A stretch of 49,187 nt of DNA from Oceanospirillaceae bacterium (lineage in GTDB: Bacteria; Pseudomonadota; Gammaproteobacteria; Pseudomonadales; Balneatricaceae): assembly GCA_013215375.1 (NCBI GenBank), contig JABSRB010000021.1, forward strand, positions 44,355-93,541, given 5' to 3'. Shown here piece after piece: positions 24,735 through 33,396 of this stretch (position 1 is the first letter of the stretch; the number at the start of each line of letters is the position of its first letter). Made by a program: the position numbers and the translations under genes. The notes beneath the pieces were generated by a model. The model was not told the origin of the DNA and ran no database searches. It saw nothing but the letters and a program-made list of their open reading frames with translations.

Positions 24735-25943
24735 CTAAGAATCGCTTACCGCAGGTTGCTGCTCTTGGGCAAGGGACTGGTTTTGCTCTATGCGGTAGTC
24801 TTTGGGAGTTTGCTGTAAGTTTTTATTAAAGACAGTATAGAGATATTGCAGCGAAGGGTAGCCGCATATTTTAGCGATTTCACTGGTGGGCAACACGGTG
24901 GTACGCAATAGGTCTTTCGCTCTATTGAACTTAGTTTGGTGCAATTCGTGATGAATGGAATGGCCGTGTTCTTCTAAAAAACGTTTCTCTAGGTTAGAGC
25001 GTGAGATACCGACGTAATCGACCACTTGCTCCACTTTGATCCCCCGACAGGCATTTTGTCTTATATAGTGCATCGCCTGAATAACATTGGGATCTTGTAG
25101 CGCTTTAAAATCACTGGATTGTCTGGCGAAAACACCGGTAGGTCCTACTAGTACTTGTTTCGTGATACTGTCTTGTCCCTGCAGCATTTGATGTAAAAAT
25201 TTTGCTGCTTGGTAGCCCATTTGGTGGGTACCTTGGCCGACAGAACTCAGTGATACTCTGTTTAAATTACGTGCCATTTTTTCATTATCTATGCCGATCA
25301 CCGCGCTTTGGTCCGGTACAAAAATCCCCAGATGATCACAGCATTGCAAAACATGGCGGGCACGAGAGTCGGTGACTGCAATAATGCCGATGGGCTGTGG
25401 GAGCGACTGTATCCAATATTTGAGTTGGTGCATCGCCTGAGTCCAAGTGCCTTGGCTGGTATTTTGACCACGATAGACAAAGGGGTGAAAGCCATCGCCT
25501 TGTACTAATTCATAGAAGCTCTGTTCGCGCTCACGGGAATAGCGACAAGTTTCATCCTCTGGAAGGCCGTAAAATGCGAACTGTCGCAATCCGGTTTTTT
25601 TCAAATGTTCGTAAGCGCATTTAACCAGGGCATGATTATCGGTGGCCACATAGGGTAGTGCAGGGTATTTGCTGGCATCGCGATAAGAGCTACCGACAGC
25701 GACCACAGGTATGTCGCAATTACTCAGTGCCTGTTCAATCACCGGGTCATCAAAGTCAGCGATGATGCCATCACATCGAATCTCGCCTAGATTATGTTTT
25801 GCACTGTGGAAGTCTTCCTCGAGAAAGATGTCCCAATCACATTGAGCACCTTGCAAAAACTCCCCAATTCCCGCCGTCACTTGACGGTCATAAACCTTAT
25901 TAGCGTTAAATAAAAGCCGAATACTGTAACGCTTGTTGAACAT
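24735..25943 (-). CDS. xylR: Xylose operon activator XylR (AraC family)
   Basis: This 402-residue activator closely follows E. coli XylR (392 residues): the N-terminal LLFNANKVYDRQVTAGIGEF, DGIIADFDDPVIEQAL, PYVATDNHALVKCAYEHLKK and FAFYGLPEDE form the LacI-like D-xylose-binding domain (about 1-280). The C-terminal AraC-type double helix-turn-helix (about 288-390) reads VIQAMHYIRQNACRGIKVEQVVDYVGISRSNLEKRF and EIAKICGYPSLQYLYTVFNK. It is expected to turn on the xylFHG and catabolic genes when xylose is bound. It sits 301 bases downstream of xylG, behind a terminator, so it should have its own promoter. AGTAAATAT near its start codon (25960-25968) recurs in the xylB-xylX gap. Confidence 0.95.
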   Translation of the reverse strand: MFNKRYSIRLLFNANKVYDRQVTAGIGEFLQGAQCDWDIFLEEDFHSAKHNLGEIRCDGIIADFDDPVIEQALSNCDIPVVAVGSSYRDASKYPALPYVATDNHALVKCAYEHLKKTGLRQFAFYGLPEDETCRYSREREQSFYELVQGDGFHPFVYRGQNTSQGTWTQAMHQLKYWIQSLPQPIGIIAVTDSRARHVLQCCDHLGIFVPDQSAVIGIDNEKMARNLNRVSLSSVGQGTHQMGYQAAKFLHQMLQGQDSITKQVLVGPTGVFARQSSDFKALQDPNVIQAMHYIRQNACRGIKVEQVVDYVGISRSNLEKRFLEEHGHSIHHELHQTKFNRAKDLLRTTVLPTSEIAKICGYPSLQYLYTVFNKNLQQTPKDYRIEQNQSLAQEQQPAVSDS

Positions 25944-26244
25944 GTTGTACCTCGAAAAAAGTAAATATTTATTACAAAGTTGCCTAAAAACAACGCTATA
26001 AGCAGATTAATGCTTATAAAATTCATGTTAGGGAAGATGTCATAATTATTGGGACAAAGCCGTTATGAATTCTATTTATAGGCTTATGAATATTAGTAAA
26101 AATATCTGGGGAATTCAATTGTTGCAGATGTTTTACACAGAAACCATTAATAATACTGTAGATATTATTACATAATGGTTCTGGGTTGGTCCTTAAAAAG
26201 CACCAGCAGCTAATGATTTTAGTGGTGGTGCCTAGGGTAAAAGC
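25944..26244. other. Intergenic region between xylG and xylR
   Basis: These 301 bases contain the xylG terminator (26195-26231) and, nearer xylR, an AT-rich stretch that should carry the xylR promoter. The element AGTAAATATTTATT begins at 25960. No ORF of note. Confidence 0.5.
26195..26231 (-). terminator. Intrinsic terminator of the xylFHG operon
   Basis: On the - strand GCACCA pairs with TGGTGC, with an inner stem CTAA/TTAG, followed directly by TTTTT (26199-26195). It lies 14 bases beyond the xylG stop. Stem plus U-run make this a standard rho-independent terminator. Confidence 0.8.
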
Positions 26245-27012
26245 TTATACCTGATTTCTGGGCTGCCAATCTTCAGGTAGTTTTCCGATGATAATTAAGC
26301 TCAGAATATCATCGGGGGTGACTTCATCAATTTTAAAAGCACCGACGTTGCGGCCATTTTTCATCACCATCACCCGATCACAGAGCTCAAACACATCGTG
26401 CATATCGTGACTGATCAGGAAAATACCGATCCCTTCAGATTTGAGTTGTTTAGTTAGATCGGTAACCATTGCCGTTTCTGAGGGGCCCAGAGCGGCAGTG
26501 GGTTCATCCATGACTAATATCTTGGCATCAAAATATATAGCTCTGCCAATGGCGACCACTTGGCGCTGTCCACCTGACATGGATCTTACCGGATCGGTAA
26601 TGTTGCTGAAGTTTGGGTTTAATCGATGCATCACTTTGCGCGTGGCAACTTCCATGCGTGAGTCATCTAAAGTGCCCATCGAGGTCATCAGCTCTCGCCC
26701 TAAGAATAAATTTGCCGGGGCATTTAGATTATCGGCCAAGGCTAAACTTTGATAGATAGTCTCTATCCCCAAATCGCGGGAATCTCTAGGGTTTTTAATG
26801 GTAACATTTTCCCCGTTGACTAATATCTCCCCAGAGTCCAGCTCCATAGCACCGGCGAGCATTTTCATCAGGCAAGATTTACCCGCGCCGTTGTGGCCTA
26901 AAATACCGACCACTTCACCTGGGTATAAACTAATGGATACATCTTCAACTGCGTGCACACCGCCAAAGCGTTTGTGAATGTTTTTCATCTCAATAAGAGG
27001 GGTAACTGACAT
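26245..27012 (-). CDS. xylG: D-xylose ABC transporter ATP-binding protein, single-domain XylG
   Basis: This 255-residue ATPase has one ABC domain: Walker [10 protein letters not shown] near 40-48, signature MSGGQRQ near 147, Walker [14 protein letters not shown] near 167-179 and switch His in LISHDMHD near 203. E. coli XylG has two fused domains; the one-domain form is the kind found with alphaproteobacterial XylF/XylH, and would act as a homodimer. The frame extends upstream to 27063, but ATG at 27012 has a purine-rich AGAGA ahead and starts 4 bases after the xylH stop, whereas the longer form would overlap xylH by 47 bases. It is last in the xylF-xylH-xylG operon. Confidence 0.92.
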   Translation of the reverse strand: MSVTPLIEMKNIHKRFGGVHAVEDVSISLYPGEVVGILGHNGAGKSCLMKMLAGAMELDSGEILVNGENVTIKNPRDSRDLGIETIYQSLALADNLNAPANLFLGRELMTSMGTLDDSRMEVATRKVMHRLNPNFSNITDPVRSMSGGQRQVVAIGRAIYFDAKILVMDEPTAALGPSETAMVTDLTKQLKSEGIGIFLISHDMHDVFELCDRVMVMKNGRNVGAFKIDEVTPDDILSLIIIGKLPEDWQPRNQV

Positions 27013-27016
27013 AATT

Positions 27017-28246
27017 TTATCTCTGCTTAGCTTTGTATAGAGTATCGAACCAGACGGCGGCAATTAACACTAAACCGATAATAATCTGTCGCTCGGCACT
27101 ACCGGCGCCCAATAGCACCATGCCATTTTCTAAACTCTGCATGATCACTGCACCTAAAATAGCGCCGGTAATTGAGCCTGAGCCTCCATTGAGTGAAGTG
27201 CCACCAATAACGGCAGCGGCTATCACCGAGAGCTCGATCATTAATCCCATCGAGTTGACCCCAGCGTTGAGGCGAGCCGTGGTAATCACCGCGGCGATGC
27301 CACAGAGTAGACCCATCAGTGCAAAAATGAGCATAGTCACTTTTTTCACATCGATTCCCGATAGCTCTGCCGCCTCTGGGTTACCACCGATGGCAAATAC
27401 ATAGCGGCCAAAACGGGTCAGTTTAGTGAGCATAGTCATGGCAATTACCGTGACAATGAGGATTAAAACGGGAATCGGAATGCCTCGGGCAATATCGCTG
27501 CGCGGCTTGTTATAAGAATTCATCACCCAGACAAAACCTAGAATGAGTGTGGCACTTATGATGAATAGAGCGATCTGGATAGCCATTGGTTTGGCGGGGA
27601 AACCGTGGTTAATACGATTTTTATGGCTGCGATACATCAATAGTGCCACACAGCAGATGGCAATAATGCCTAATATCAAACTCCAAGTAGCACCAATCGA
27701 GCCATTGATGCCGCCGCCGAGTAGTTGATAATCGGTATTCATCGGGGCGACGGTGCGTCCATCGGTGACCATAAAGGCCGCACCACGATAAATGAGTAAT
27801 CCGCCGAGGGTCACAACAAACGCCGGAATCGCTTTATAGGCAATCCAATAACCCTGTAGTGCGCCAATGACCACGCCTAATAATAATCCAATGACGATAG
27901 TAAAGGGCCAGTTCCAGGCAGCAGTTACGGGGAAAAGCTCTACTTGCATCCAGGCAATCATCATCCCGGTGAAACCGACGATGGAGCCTACTGATAAATC
28001 GATATGCCTAGCGACTATGACCAGTACCATGCCGGTTGCCATAATGCCGACCACTGAGCTCTGCACACTTAAGTTATATAAGTTTCTGGCGGTGAGGAAA
28101 ATCCCATCTGTGGCGAGATTAAGCCCCAGCCAAACAGTGATTAAAATACCGACCATTGCCAGCATACGTGTGTCTAATTCAGACGCTTTAAGCAATTGTG
28201 ATAGCTTGTTTATCGGCTTAGTCACTGCTGTGTTTTTGTTTGTCAT
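27017..28246 (-). CDS. xylH: D-xylose ABC transporter permease
   Basis: This 409-residue inner-membrane permease is larger than RbsC-type proteins, as expected for XylH (about 390-430 residues). It has ten or more hydrophobic segments. Family blocks include [26 protein letters not shown] near 67-92, [29 protein letters not shown] near 130-160, [26 protein letters not shown] near 280-305 and [18 protein letters not shown] near 352-369. The Arg in VARHIDLS is a known difference of XylH from the usual AGGIDLS of ribose permeases. It lies 180 bases after xylF and just before xylG on the same strand. Confidence 0.94.
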   Translation of the reverse strand: MTNKNTAVTKPINKLSQLLKASELDTRMLAMVGILITVWLGLNLATDGIFLTARNLYNLSVQSSVVGIMATGMVLVIVARHIDLSVGSIVGFTGMMIAWMQVELFPVTAAWNWPFTIVIGLLLGVVIGALQGYWIAYKAIPAFVVTLGGLLIYRGAAFMVTDGRTVAPMNTDYQLLGGGINGSIGATWSLILGIIAICCVALLMYRSHKNRINHGFPAKPMAIQIALFIISATLILGFVWVMNSYNKPRSDIARGIPIPVLILIVTVIAMTMLTKLTRFGRYVFAIGGNPEAAELSGIDVKKVTMLIFALMGLLCGIAAVITTARLNAGVNSMGLMIELSVIAAAVIGGTSLNGGSGSITGAILGAVIMQSLENGMVLLGAGSAERQIIIGLVLIAAVWFDTLYKAKQR

Positions 28247-28388
28247 AAGTTTTTTCTTTTATTAGCAGAACATTGACGTTCGTTTCGGTGAGCGAATCTC
28301 TAAAGTCTATACAAAGTAAAGATCAACGAGTGGCTATAAGGTTATTGATATAAATGATAGCCAAAAAAGGAGTAAATAATTAAAGATA

Positions 28389-28414
28389 AGCGGGGGCTTT
28401 TTGCCCCTGCTTTT
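28389..28414. terminator. Terminator hairpin after xylF
   Basis: AGCGGGGGC and GCCCCTGCT pair around a TTTTT loop, 13 bases beyond the xylF stop. On the - strand TTATCTTTAATTA follows; on the + strand TTTT follows. In an operon with xylHG downstream, it could cut most transcripts after xylF, giving excess binding protein over permease, a common pattern for ABC importers. Confidence 0.72.
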
Positions 28415-28426
28415 AGAGTTTAGCGA

Positions 28427-29461
28427 TTACTTACAAGCAGCAACGGAAGCTTGAGCACCTTGACAAACTTTGTCTTTGCTAATCCATCCTGCATCAATAA
28501 CGACATTTAAGTTAGCTTGAGTGATCGGCACGGGTGCCAGTAAGATAGTGTCCATTTCAACACCTTTAGTACCACCAGACCATTTTATAGCATTGGCAGC
28601 GGGCTGTCCCTTGGCTAATTGCACGGCTATTTCACCGGCAGCTTTACCGAGTGCACGAGCATCTTTCCAGACGGAGACTGTTTGCAAACCACGTGCAACA
28701 CGATTAAGTGCAGCGTGATCGCCATCTTGACCAGACACAGGCATTCCTTCAAGGCCTTGTGCAGTAAGCGCGGCTACAACACCACCGGCGGTGCCATCGT
28801 TGGATGCAACTACAGCATCTACTTTGTTAGCCGTCGCTGTTAGGATTTGCTCCATATTGTTTTGCGCGTTCTCCGGCTTCCAACCATCAGTGTATTGCTC
28901 TCCAACGATTTTGATTTTACCGCTATCAATAGCCTCTTTTAAGACTTCTAACTGGCCGCTGTGCAAAAAGTCAGCATTGGGATCAGTAGGGGCGCCTTTA
29001 ATGAATACGTAGTTGCCTGTAGGTTGTGCTTTTAACACAGCACGCGCCTGCATTCTGCCGACTTCTTTGTTATCAAATGTTAGATAAAAAACGTCTTTTG
29101 CTTCAATTAGACGGTCATAGCCTAATACAGCAATGCCTTCAGCTTGTGCTTTAGCAACTGCTGGTAGGATAGCTTCAGCATCCCAAGCGAGAATGATAAT
29201 GGCGTTCGCGCCACGGGTGATTAAACTCTCGATATCAGACAATTGCTTTTCAGCGGAACCGCCGGCATCAGAACTGATATATTTTGCGTTATCTCCTAAG
29301 CCTTTGATGATACCTGCTTCATCTTTCTTCCAACGCTCTTCCTGAAAGTTTGACCAACTGACACCGACGATGTAATCAGCGGCAAAAGTGGTGCTGGCTA
29401 TACCCATCGAAAAGACAGTACCCAATGCGGCACTGAGTATTTTATTTTTATTAAATTTCAT
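28427..29461 (-). CDS. xylF: D-xylose-binding periplasmic protein
   Basis: XylF captures D-xylose in the periplasm for the XylHG importer. The 344 residues begin with a signal peptide ([26 protein letters not shown], cleavage before ADYIVG). The mature protein matches the XylF family: [91 protein letters not shown] and [27 protein letters not shown]. coli XylF is 330 residues. The ribosome site AGGGG lies 8 bases before the ATG. The terminator-like hairpin after the stop suggests partial uncoupling from xylHG. Confidence 0.95.
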   Translation of the reverse strand: MKFNKNKILSAALGTVFSMGIASTTFAADYIVGVSWSNFQEERWKKDEAGIIKGLGDNAKYISSDAGGSAEKQLSDIESLITRGANAIIILAWDAEAILPAVAKAQAEGIAVLGYDRLIEAKDVFYLTFDNKEVGRMQARAVLKAQPTGNYVFIKGAPTDPNADFLHSGQLEVLKEAIDSGKIKIVGEQYTDGWKPENAQNNMEQILTATANKVDAVVASNDGTAGGVVAALTAQGLEGMPVSGQDGDHAALNRVARGLQTVSVWKDARALGKAAGEIAVQLAKGQPAANAIKWSGGTKGVEMDTILLAPVPITQANLNVVIDAGWISKDKVCQGAQASVAACK

Positions 29462-29801
29462 TTTAAACCCCTGTAATTAATATGCTTTGACAGAAAATTT
29501 CAAATTAGCTCCAACGACGTTTGTTTATTGTATTCGTCAGACCCTTATTGAAACGAAATTTTTGTCTATTAAATATGCTGTTTTTGACTTTTAGGGTTGT
29601 GAAATGTGGTTTTTAATTTGATCAACAATTGGCATGTTTCAGTAGGAAAAAACCGATAATAATAGATAGCCCAAGTAACGAATGGGTAATAAAATAACGA
29701 CCTATAAACCCACCAAAATTAGACTGTTATTAGTCATAGTCGTTGGGGGATATTGGTATCAGCTATGTCTATTGCAGTTGTTTATCTCGATTAACCGTGC
29801 G
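29462..29801. other. Intergenic region with the presumed xylF promoter
   Basis: This 340-base stretch lies between the mutarotase stop and xylF start on the - strand. It is AT-rich and should contain the XylR-dependent xylFHG promoter. A half CRP-like element TGTGAAATGT is seen at about 29598, but no full site. The + strand frame at 29682-29927 overlaps the end of the mutarotase gene and is not convincing. Confidence 0.5.
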
Positions 29802-30836
29802 TTATTTATCACGCATATGACAATTGAAACGATACTTTGTCACTTGTCGGTATTGTTTTCCGGGTCTGAGAATAACCGCCTCAGCATCACTACTGTTGAC
29901 AGCATCTGGATATTGTTGAGTCTCTAAACACAACGCTGAATTGGTGCCACAAGTTCTACCATCACGGTTGATGAACTCCCCTAAATGCTCACTAGTATAG
30001 AGCTGAATGCCGGGCTCAGTCGTCTCAATTAAAAGAGAGCGACCGGTGACAATATCTTGCAAATGCGCAGCAAAATGGCAGCCATGTTCATCACTGGATG
30101 TGGTCTGAGAAATACAATAGCAGTGATCTATATTTTGTTTGCCCGCATTGGCGATTAGCGCCCGTAACGAGGTGAAATCAAAATGACTGTCTTTTACTGA
30201 AGTCTTTGCCACCGGGATATTATTTTTATCTGTTGCTAGATAATGCGTGGCTGATATTTGTAATTGGTGTTGCCAAATGTTCTCTGCGGCTGGATTGAGA
30301 TTAAAATAACTGTGATTGGTCATGTTAACCGGGCAGGGACGATCACTGTTTACTTTGTAATCAATGCTCAGGCAGTCTTCATCATCCAAGCTAAAACACA
30401 CTTGCACGGTGAGCTCTGCATCGTAGCCTGCTTCACCTGGAGTGCTGGTGTAAGCGAGCAGTAATTTTTGCTCTGTGTGCTCAATCATTTGCCAGTGTTT
30501 TTTATGAAAGCCAGCGCTGGCACCGTGCAAATGATTATTCGTTTCATTCAGCTCAAGTTGTACTTTTTTACCATCAAGTAAAAATTGACCTTGAGCGATA
30601 CGATTTGCCCAAGGGCCCACGGTTGCTCCGAGCGAACTGGTGCCTTGCTGATACTGTGCTAAATGTTGATAGCCAAGTACTATATTACCTAAATCGTCGT
30701 GCTGATCTACCGTATTAATTTCCACAATCGTGGCACCAAAATCACTGATGATTACTCGGGTATTTTGAACGTTTGATAGTTCATATAGACGAAATTTACT
30801 GTCATCCCAAATGCTAGATTGTGGTGCTTGAGACAT
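29802..30836 (-). CDS. Aldose 1-epimerase (mutarotase)
   Basis: This 344-residue GalM-type mutarotase interconverts alpha and beta anomers of an aldose, here presumably D-xylose because it lies between the xylose importer and xylose-oxidising enzymes. Family markers are LGATVGPWANRIAQGQFLLDG (the Asn-Arg of the active site), NNHLHGASAGFHKKHWQ (His), VNMTNHSYFNLNP (the catalytic His), FDFTSLRAL and TEPGIQLYTSEHLG (the catalytic Glu near the C-terminus follows in CLETQQYPDA). It follows the xylX-like gene by 95 bases on the same strand. The conserved parts are all intact and no signal peptide is evident, so it acts in the cytoplasm. Confidence 0.93.
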   Translation of the reverse strand: MSQAPQSSIWDDSKFRLYELSNVQNTRVIISDFGATIVEINTVDQHDDLGNIVLGYQHLAQYQQGTSSLGATVGPWANRIAQGQFLLDGKKVQLELNETNNHLHGASAGFHKKHWQMIEHTEQKLLLAYTSTPGEAGYDAELTVQVCFSLDDEDCLSIDYKVNSDRPCPVNMTNHSYFNLNPAAENIWQHQLQISATHYLATDKNNIPVAKTSVKDSHFDFTSLRALIANAGKQNIDHCYCISQTTSSDEHGCHFAAHLQDIVTGRSLLIETTEPGIQLYTSEHLGEFINRDGRTCGTNSALCLETQQYPDAVNSSDAEAVILRPGKQYRQVTKYRFNCHMRDK

Positions 30837-30931
30837 GATATATCCTTTTTTATTAGAGGTTTAGCATGGTTTTAAAAACGATGCGGCAGGTATCATATAC
30901 CGCATTTAAGGACTTGCCTAGAATAGCGAGT

Positions 30932-32134
30932 CTATAGTAGTTTACGGTGCGCGAGGTTTTTCATTAATTGCCAAGTACCAAATTCCCAGCGGGGAATTTT
31001 ATCGCTGTGATTTACCCAATTAATTAAACTAGGTAGGCATTTTGACGATACGCTAACTTGGTCACCAAGGTGATGGGTAAAGCCTTTTCCAGACTCTCCT
31101 CGGTCCTTTGCCGGGGCGAACATAGTGCCTAAAAATAACATCAATCCATCCGGGTACTGATGGTTCGGCCCAATGGTTTGAGCCACTAAACTCTCAGGTG
31201 AGCGGCTGATTTTTGACATAGAACTCAAACCGTCTAATTCAAAGCCATCTTCGCCTTGAATATTGAGGTGAATGTCCGTTTGTTTAATGTCTTCTAAACT
31301 GAATTCGCCATCAAATATTCTAATGAATGGTCCTATAGAGCAGGAGCCATTGTTATCTTTAGCTTTACCGAGTAGCAGTGCTGAGCGCCCTTCAACGTCT
31401 CTTAGATTGACATCATTGCCTAGGGATGCTCCTACAATTTTACCCGCTGAGTTCACCGCCAGCACAATTTCAGGCTCGGGGTTGTTCCAATTAGAAATAG
31501 GATGGATACCCACTTGAGCACCAAAGCCCACTGAAGACATAGGCTGTGCTTTAGAGAAAATTTCTGCATCTGGGCCAATACCTACTTCAAGGTATTGAGA
31601 CCACACCCCTTTTTCCTGTAAAACACGCTTTATTTGCTGGGATTCTTCAGATCCAGGGTGAATTTTAGATAAGTCGTCACCGATAATGGCGTTTAATTCA
31701 TTACGAAAAAATTCTGCCTGATTTAAATCACCCGCAGAGCGCTCTTCAATCACTCGCTCCAACATGCTGGCGACAAAAGTAACGCCACTGGCTTTGACTG
31801 CTTGTAGGTCGCATGGTGCTAATAAGTACGGCGCATTACCATCTTGATGTCGATGCAAACTGTTGCTGATGATTGCCTGCAGGCTGGCGATAACCGGGAG
31901 CTCCAGGGTGTTTTTTAAAATACTCGCCAAATCATCTAGCTCTAATAAACTGCTGGTGGTCGGTGCTATGTGACTTAAATCGTAAACGTTATTGTTTTTG
32001 ATGATAACGGGCGAGGGGCCGTTGACAGATGGCAGCCAAACTCGGCCAATTAATAGCGCTCCTTCTGCTTGTAAATCGACTATCTGTGTTGTGACTCTCT
32101 GGCTTATGTTATCGAGAGTTTCTGGTGAGTGCAT
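30932..32134 (-). CDS. xylX: 2-keto-3-deoxy-D-xylonate dehydratase, XylX-like (FAH superfamily)
   Basis: This 400-residue protein closely follows the Caulobacter XylX pattern throughout: LIGRVWLPSVNGPSPVIIKNNNV at the N-terminus, then CDLQAVKASGVTFVASMLERVIEERSAGD, HPGSEES, GVWSQYLEVGIGPDAEIFSKAQPMSSVGFG, WNNPEPEIVLAVNS, GASLGNDVNLRDVEGRSALLLGKAKDNN, HQYPDGLMLFLGTMFAPAKDR and the C-terminal NLAHRKLL. The fumarylacetoacetate-hydrolase-like fold binds a divalent metal through the Glu pair. In the Weimberg pathway XylX removes water from 2-keto-3-deoxy-D-xylonate to give 2-ketoglutarate semialdehyde. The related arabinonate enzyme is an alternative, but neighbours point to xylose. It diverges from the xylB-like gene across 287 bases. 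Confidence 0.88.
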   Translation of the reverse strand: MHSPETLDNISQRVTTQIVDLQAEGALLIGRVWLPSVNGPSPVIIKNNNVYDLSHIAPTTSSLLELDDLASILKNTLELPVIASLQAIISNSLHRHQDGNAPYLLAPCDLQAVKASGVTFVASMLERVIEERSAGDLNQAEFFRNELNAIIGDDLSKIHPGSEESQQIKRVLQEKGVWSQYLEVGIGPDAEIFSKAQPMSSVGFGAQVGIHPISNWNNPEPEIVLAVNSAGKIVGASLGNDVNLRDVEGRSALLLGKAKDNNGSCSIGPFIRIFDGEFSLEDIKQTDIHLNIQGEDGFELDGLSSMSKISRSPESLVAQTIGPNHQYPDGLMLFLGTMFAPAKDRGESGKGFTHHLGDQVSVSSKCLPSLINWVNHSDKIPRWEFGTWQLMKNLAHRKLL

Positions 32135-32421
32135 TTATAACTCCTATTAATCAATAATTTACAAACATTTACGGGCTAAGTTTTTACTTGGTTGAGGATA
32201 AAATAGATAAAAAATGTAACTTTCGATTAATTTTATAAGCAGCTAAGTAAATATGATTATTGACGATTGTTGGCCTTGCATACAATAATGTTTTTCGTTA
32301 ACCAATTTAGTAAATATAGTTTATTCAGCAGGTGCTGTTAGCCATTTAAATTACGCTTGAAAACTGTGTTTTATTTAGTCAAAAAATATATATGTTTGAA
32401 ATATTTTATTCGGAGATAGCC
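32135..32421. promoter_or_regulatory. Divergent promoter region between xylX-like and xylB-like genes
   Basis: Both genes of the oxidative pathway start here in opposite directions, so one regulatory region can serve both. Two direct copies of AGTAAATAT (32246-32254 and 32309-32317) are 63 bases apart, about six helical turns, each followed by TTATT after 2-3 bases. The same 9-mer stands in the xylR leader at 25960. They may be XylR sites, but the motif is AT-rich and also occurs elsewhere by chance (e.g. near 6108). Confidence 0.35.
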
Positions 32422-33183
32422 ATGTCGGCGCAGTACGCAGATCTAAACAATAGTAGTGTTTTAATTACAGGTGGGGCATCAGGTATTGGTGCTGATATGG
32501 TGCGTGCGTTTGCCAAGCAAGGTGCTAAAGTGGCATTTCTCGATATTGACTCTACAGCCGCTGAGCAGTTAATCGCTGAGATTAGTGAGCAGGGCTTAAC
32601 CGCTCCAATATTTAGTTACTGTGATTTGGCTAATCTAGAGCAGATCGAAGCGGTGATAAATTCACTGAATGAACGTTGTGGGCCGTTTACTATATTGGTG
32701 AATAATGCCGCCAGTGACAACCGTCATACGCCTGCGGAACTTACCCCGCAATATTGGAGAAATCGTTTAGACATCAATTTAGGTCAACAGTTTTTTTGTG
32801 CCCAAGCCGTGTATAAATTTATGAAGGGGCAAGGCCACGGATCTATCATTAATTTGGGTTCAGTGTGTTATCACATGAGGATACCAAATCTAACCGCTTA
32901 TGCGACCAGTAAGGCCGCTATCGTGGGTTTGACCCGCTCGTTAGCCCGTGATTGGGGTGGGGATAATATTAGGGTTAATACCTTAGTGCCTGGTTGTGTG
33001 ATGACGCAAAAGCAGCTGGATATGTGGATTTCAGCGGGAGATGAGGCGCTGATACAAGAACAGCAGTGTCTAAAGCGCAGAATTATTGGGGATGATATTG
33101 CCAACATGGCATTGTTTCTAGCCTCTGAAAGTTCGGCTGCTTGTACCGCTCAGGAGTTTGTGGTCGACGCGGGTATTATCTAA
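32422..33183 (+). CDS. D-xylose 1-dehydrogenase, Caulobacter XylB-like (SDR family)
   Basis: This short-chain dehydrogenase of 253 residues should oxidise D-xylose to xylonolactone with NAD, the first step of the oxidative xylose pathway. The cofactor motif TGGASGIG lies near 15-22; the catalytic Ser, Tyr and Lys are seen in GSVCYHMRIPNLTAYATSKAA. The segments LVNNAASDNRHTPAELTPQYWRNRLDINL and EQQCLKRRIIGDDIANMALFLAS match Caulobacter XylB block for block, which separates it from generic SDRs. A longer frame opens at 32392, but ATG at 32422 follows CGGAGA (32411-32416) at good spacing. It is divergent from xylX and followed by a hairpin. Confidence 0.88.
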   Translation: MSAQYADLNNSSVLITGGASGIGADMVRAFAKQGAKVAFLDIDSTAAEQLIAEISEQGLTAPIFSYCDLANLEQIEAVINSLNERCGPFTILVNNAASDNRHTPAELTPQYWRNRLDINLGQQFFCAQAVYKFMKGQGHGSIINLGSVCYHMRIPNLTAYATSKAAIVGLTRSLARDWGGDNIRVNTLVPGCVMTQKQLDMWISAGDEALIQEQQCLKRRIIGDDIANMALFLASESSAACTAQEFVVDAGII

Positions 33184-33190
33184 GTAATGT

Positions 33191-33219
33191 AAGCGCGCTT
33201 GTGTGATACAAGCACGCTT
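33191..33219 (+). terminator. Hairpin after the xylose dehydrogenase gene
   Basis: AAGCGCGCTTGT (33191-33202) pairs with ACAAGCACGCTT (33208-33219) with one mismatch and a 5-base loop, 7 bases after the stop. The tail is TTAACC, so U-run support is poor, but stem strength and position fit a terminator. Confidence 0.55.
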
Positions 33220-33396
33220 TAACCTAAATTCGGCAGTTGAATCACGAAAGTAAGCACAAACTCTTTATGCACCTAGAAAACCAGAAAATATTTTCATCAC
33301 CAATAAGGTGACCACAAAATTTTCTAATTTCATATGTACACCAATATCTTGCTCTTCTTTTTCGCGCTCAATCGCCGAATCTAGGTTTAATATCCA

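Noticed and set aside
27013-27063. Longer xylG form starting at 27063
   Set aside because: It would overlap xylH by 47 bases and add 17 residues with no family match; ATG at 27012 fits the family start and spacing.
29595-29625. Possible CRP site upstream of xylF
   Set aside because: Only one half (TGTGA) is present; the second half-site is not recognisable.
29682-29927. 81-codon + strand frame between the mutarotase and xylF genes
   Set aside because: It overlaps the 3' end of the convincing mutarotase gene on the other strand and has no recognisable features.
33265-33396. 43 stop-free codons after the hisC stop in the same frame, reading like a protein tail (LDSAIEREKEEQDIGVHM...)
   Set aside because: A run of this length is expected by chance in a noticeable share of cases, HisC is already full length at 353 residues, and no start with a ribosome site exists for a separate small gene.
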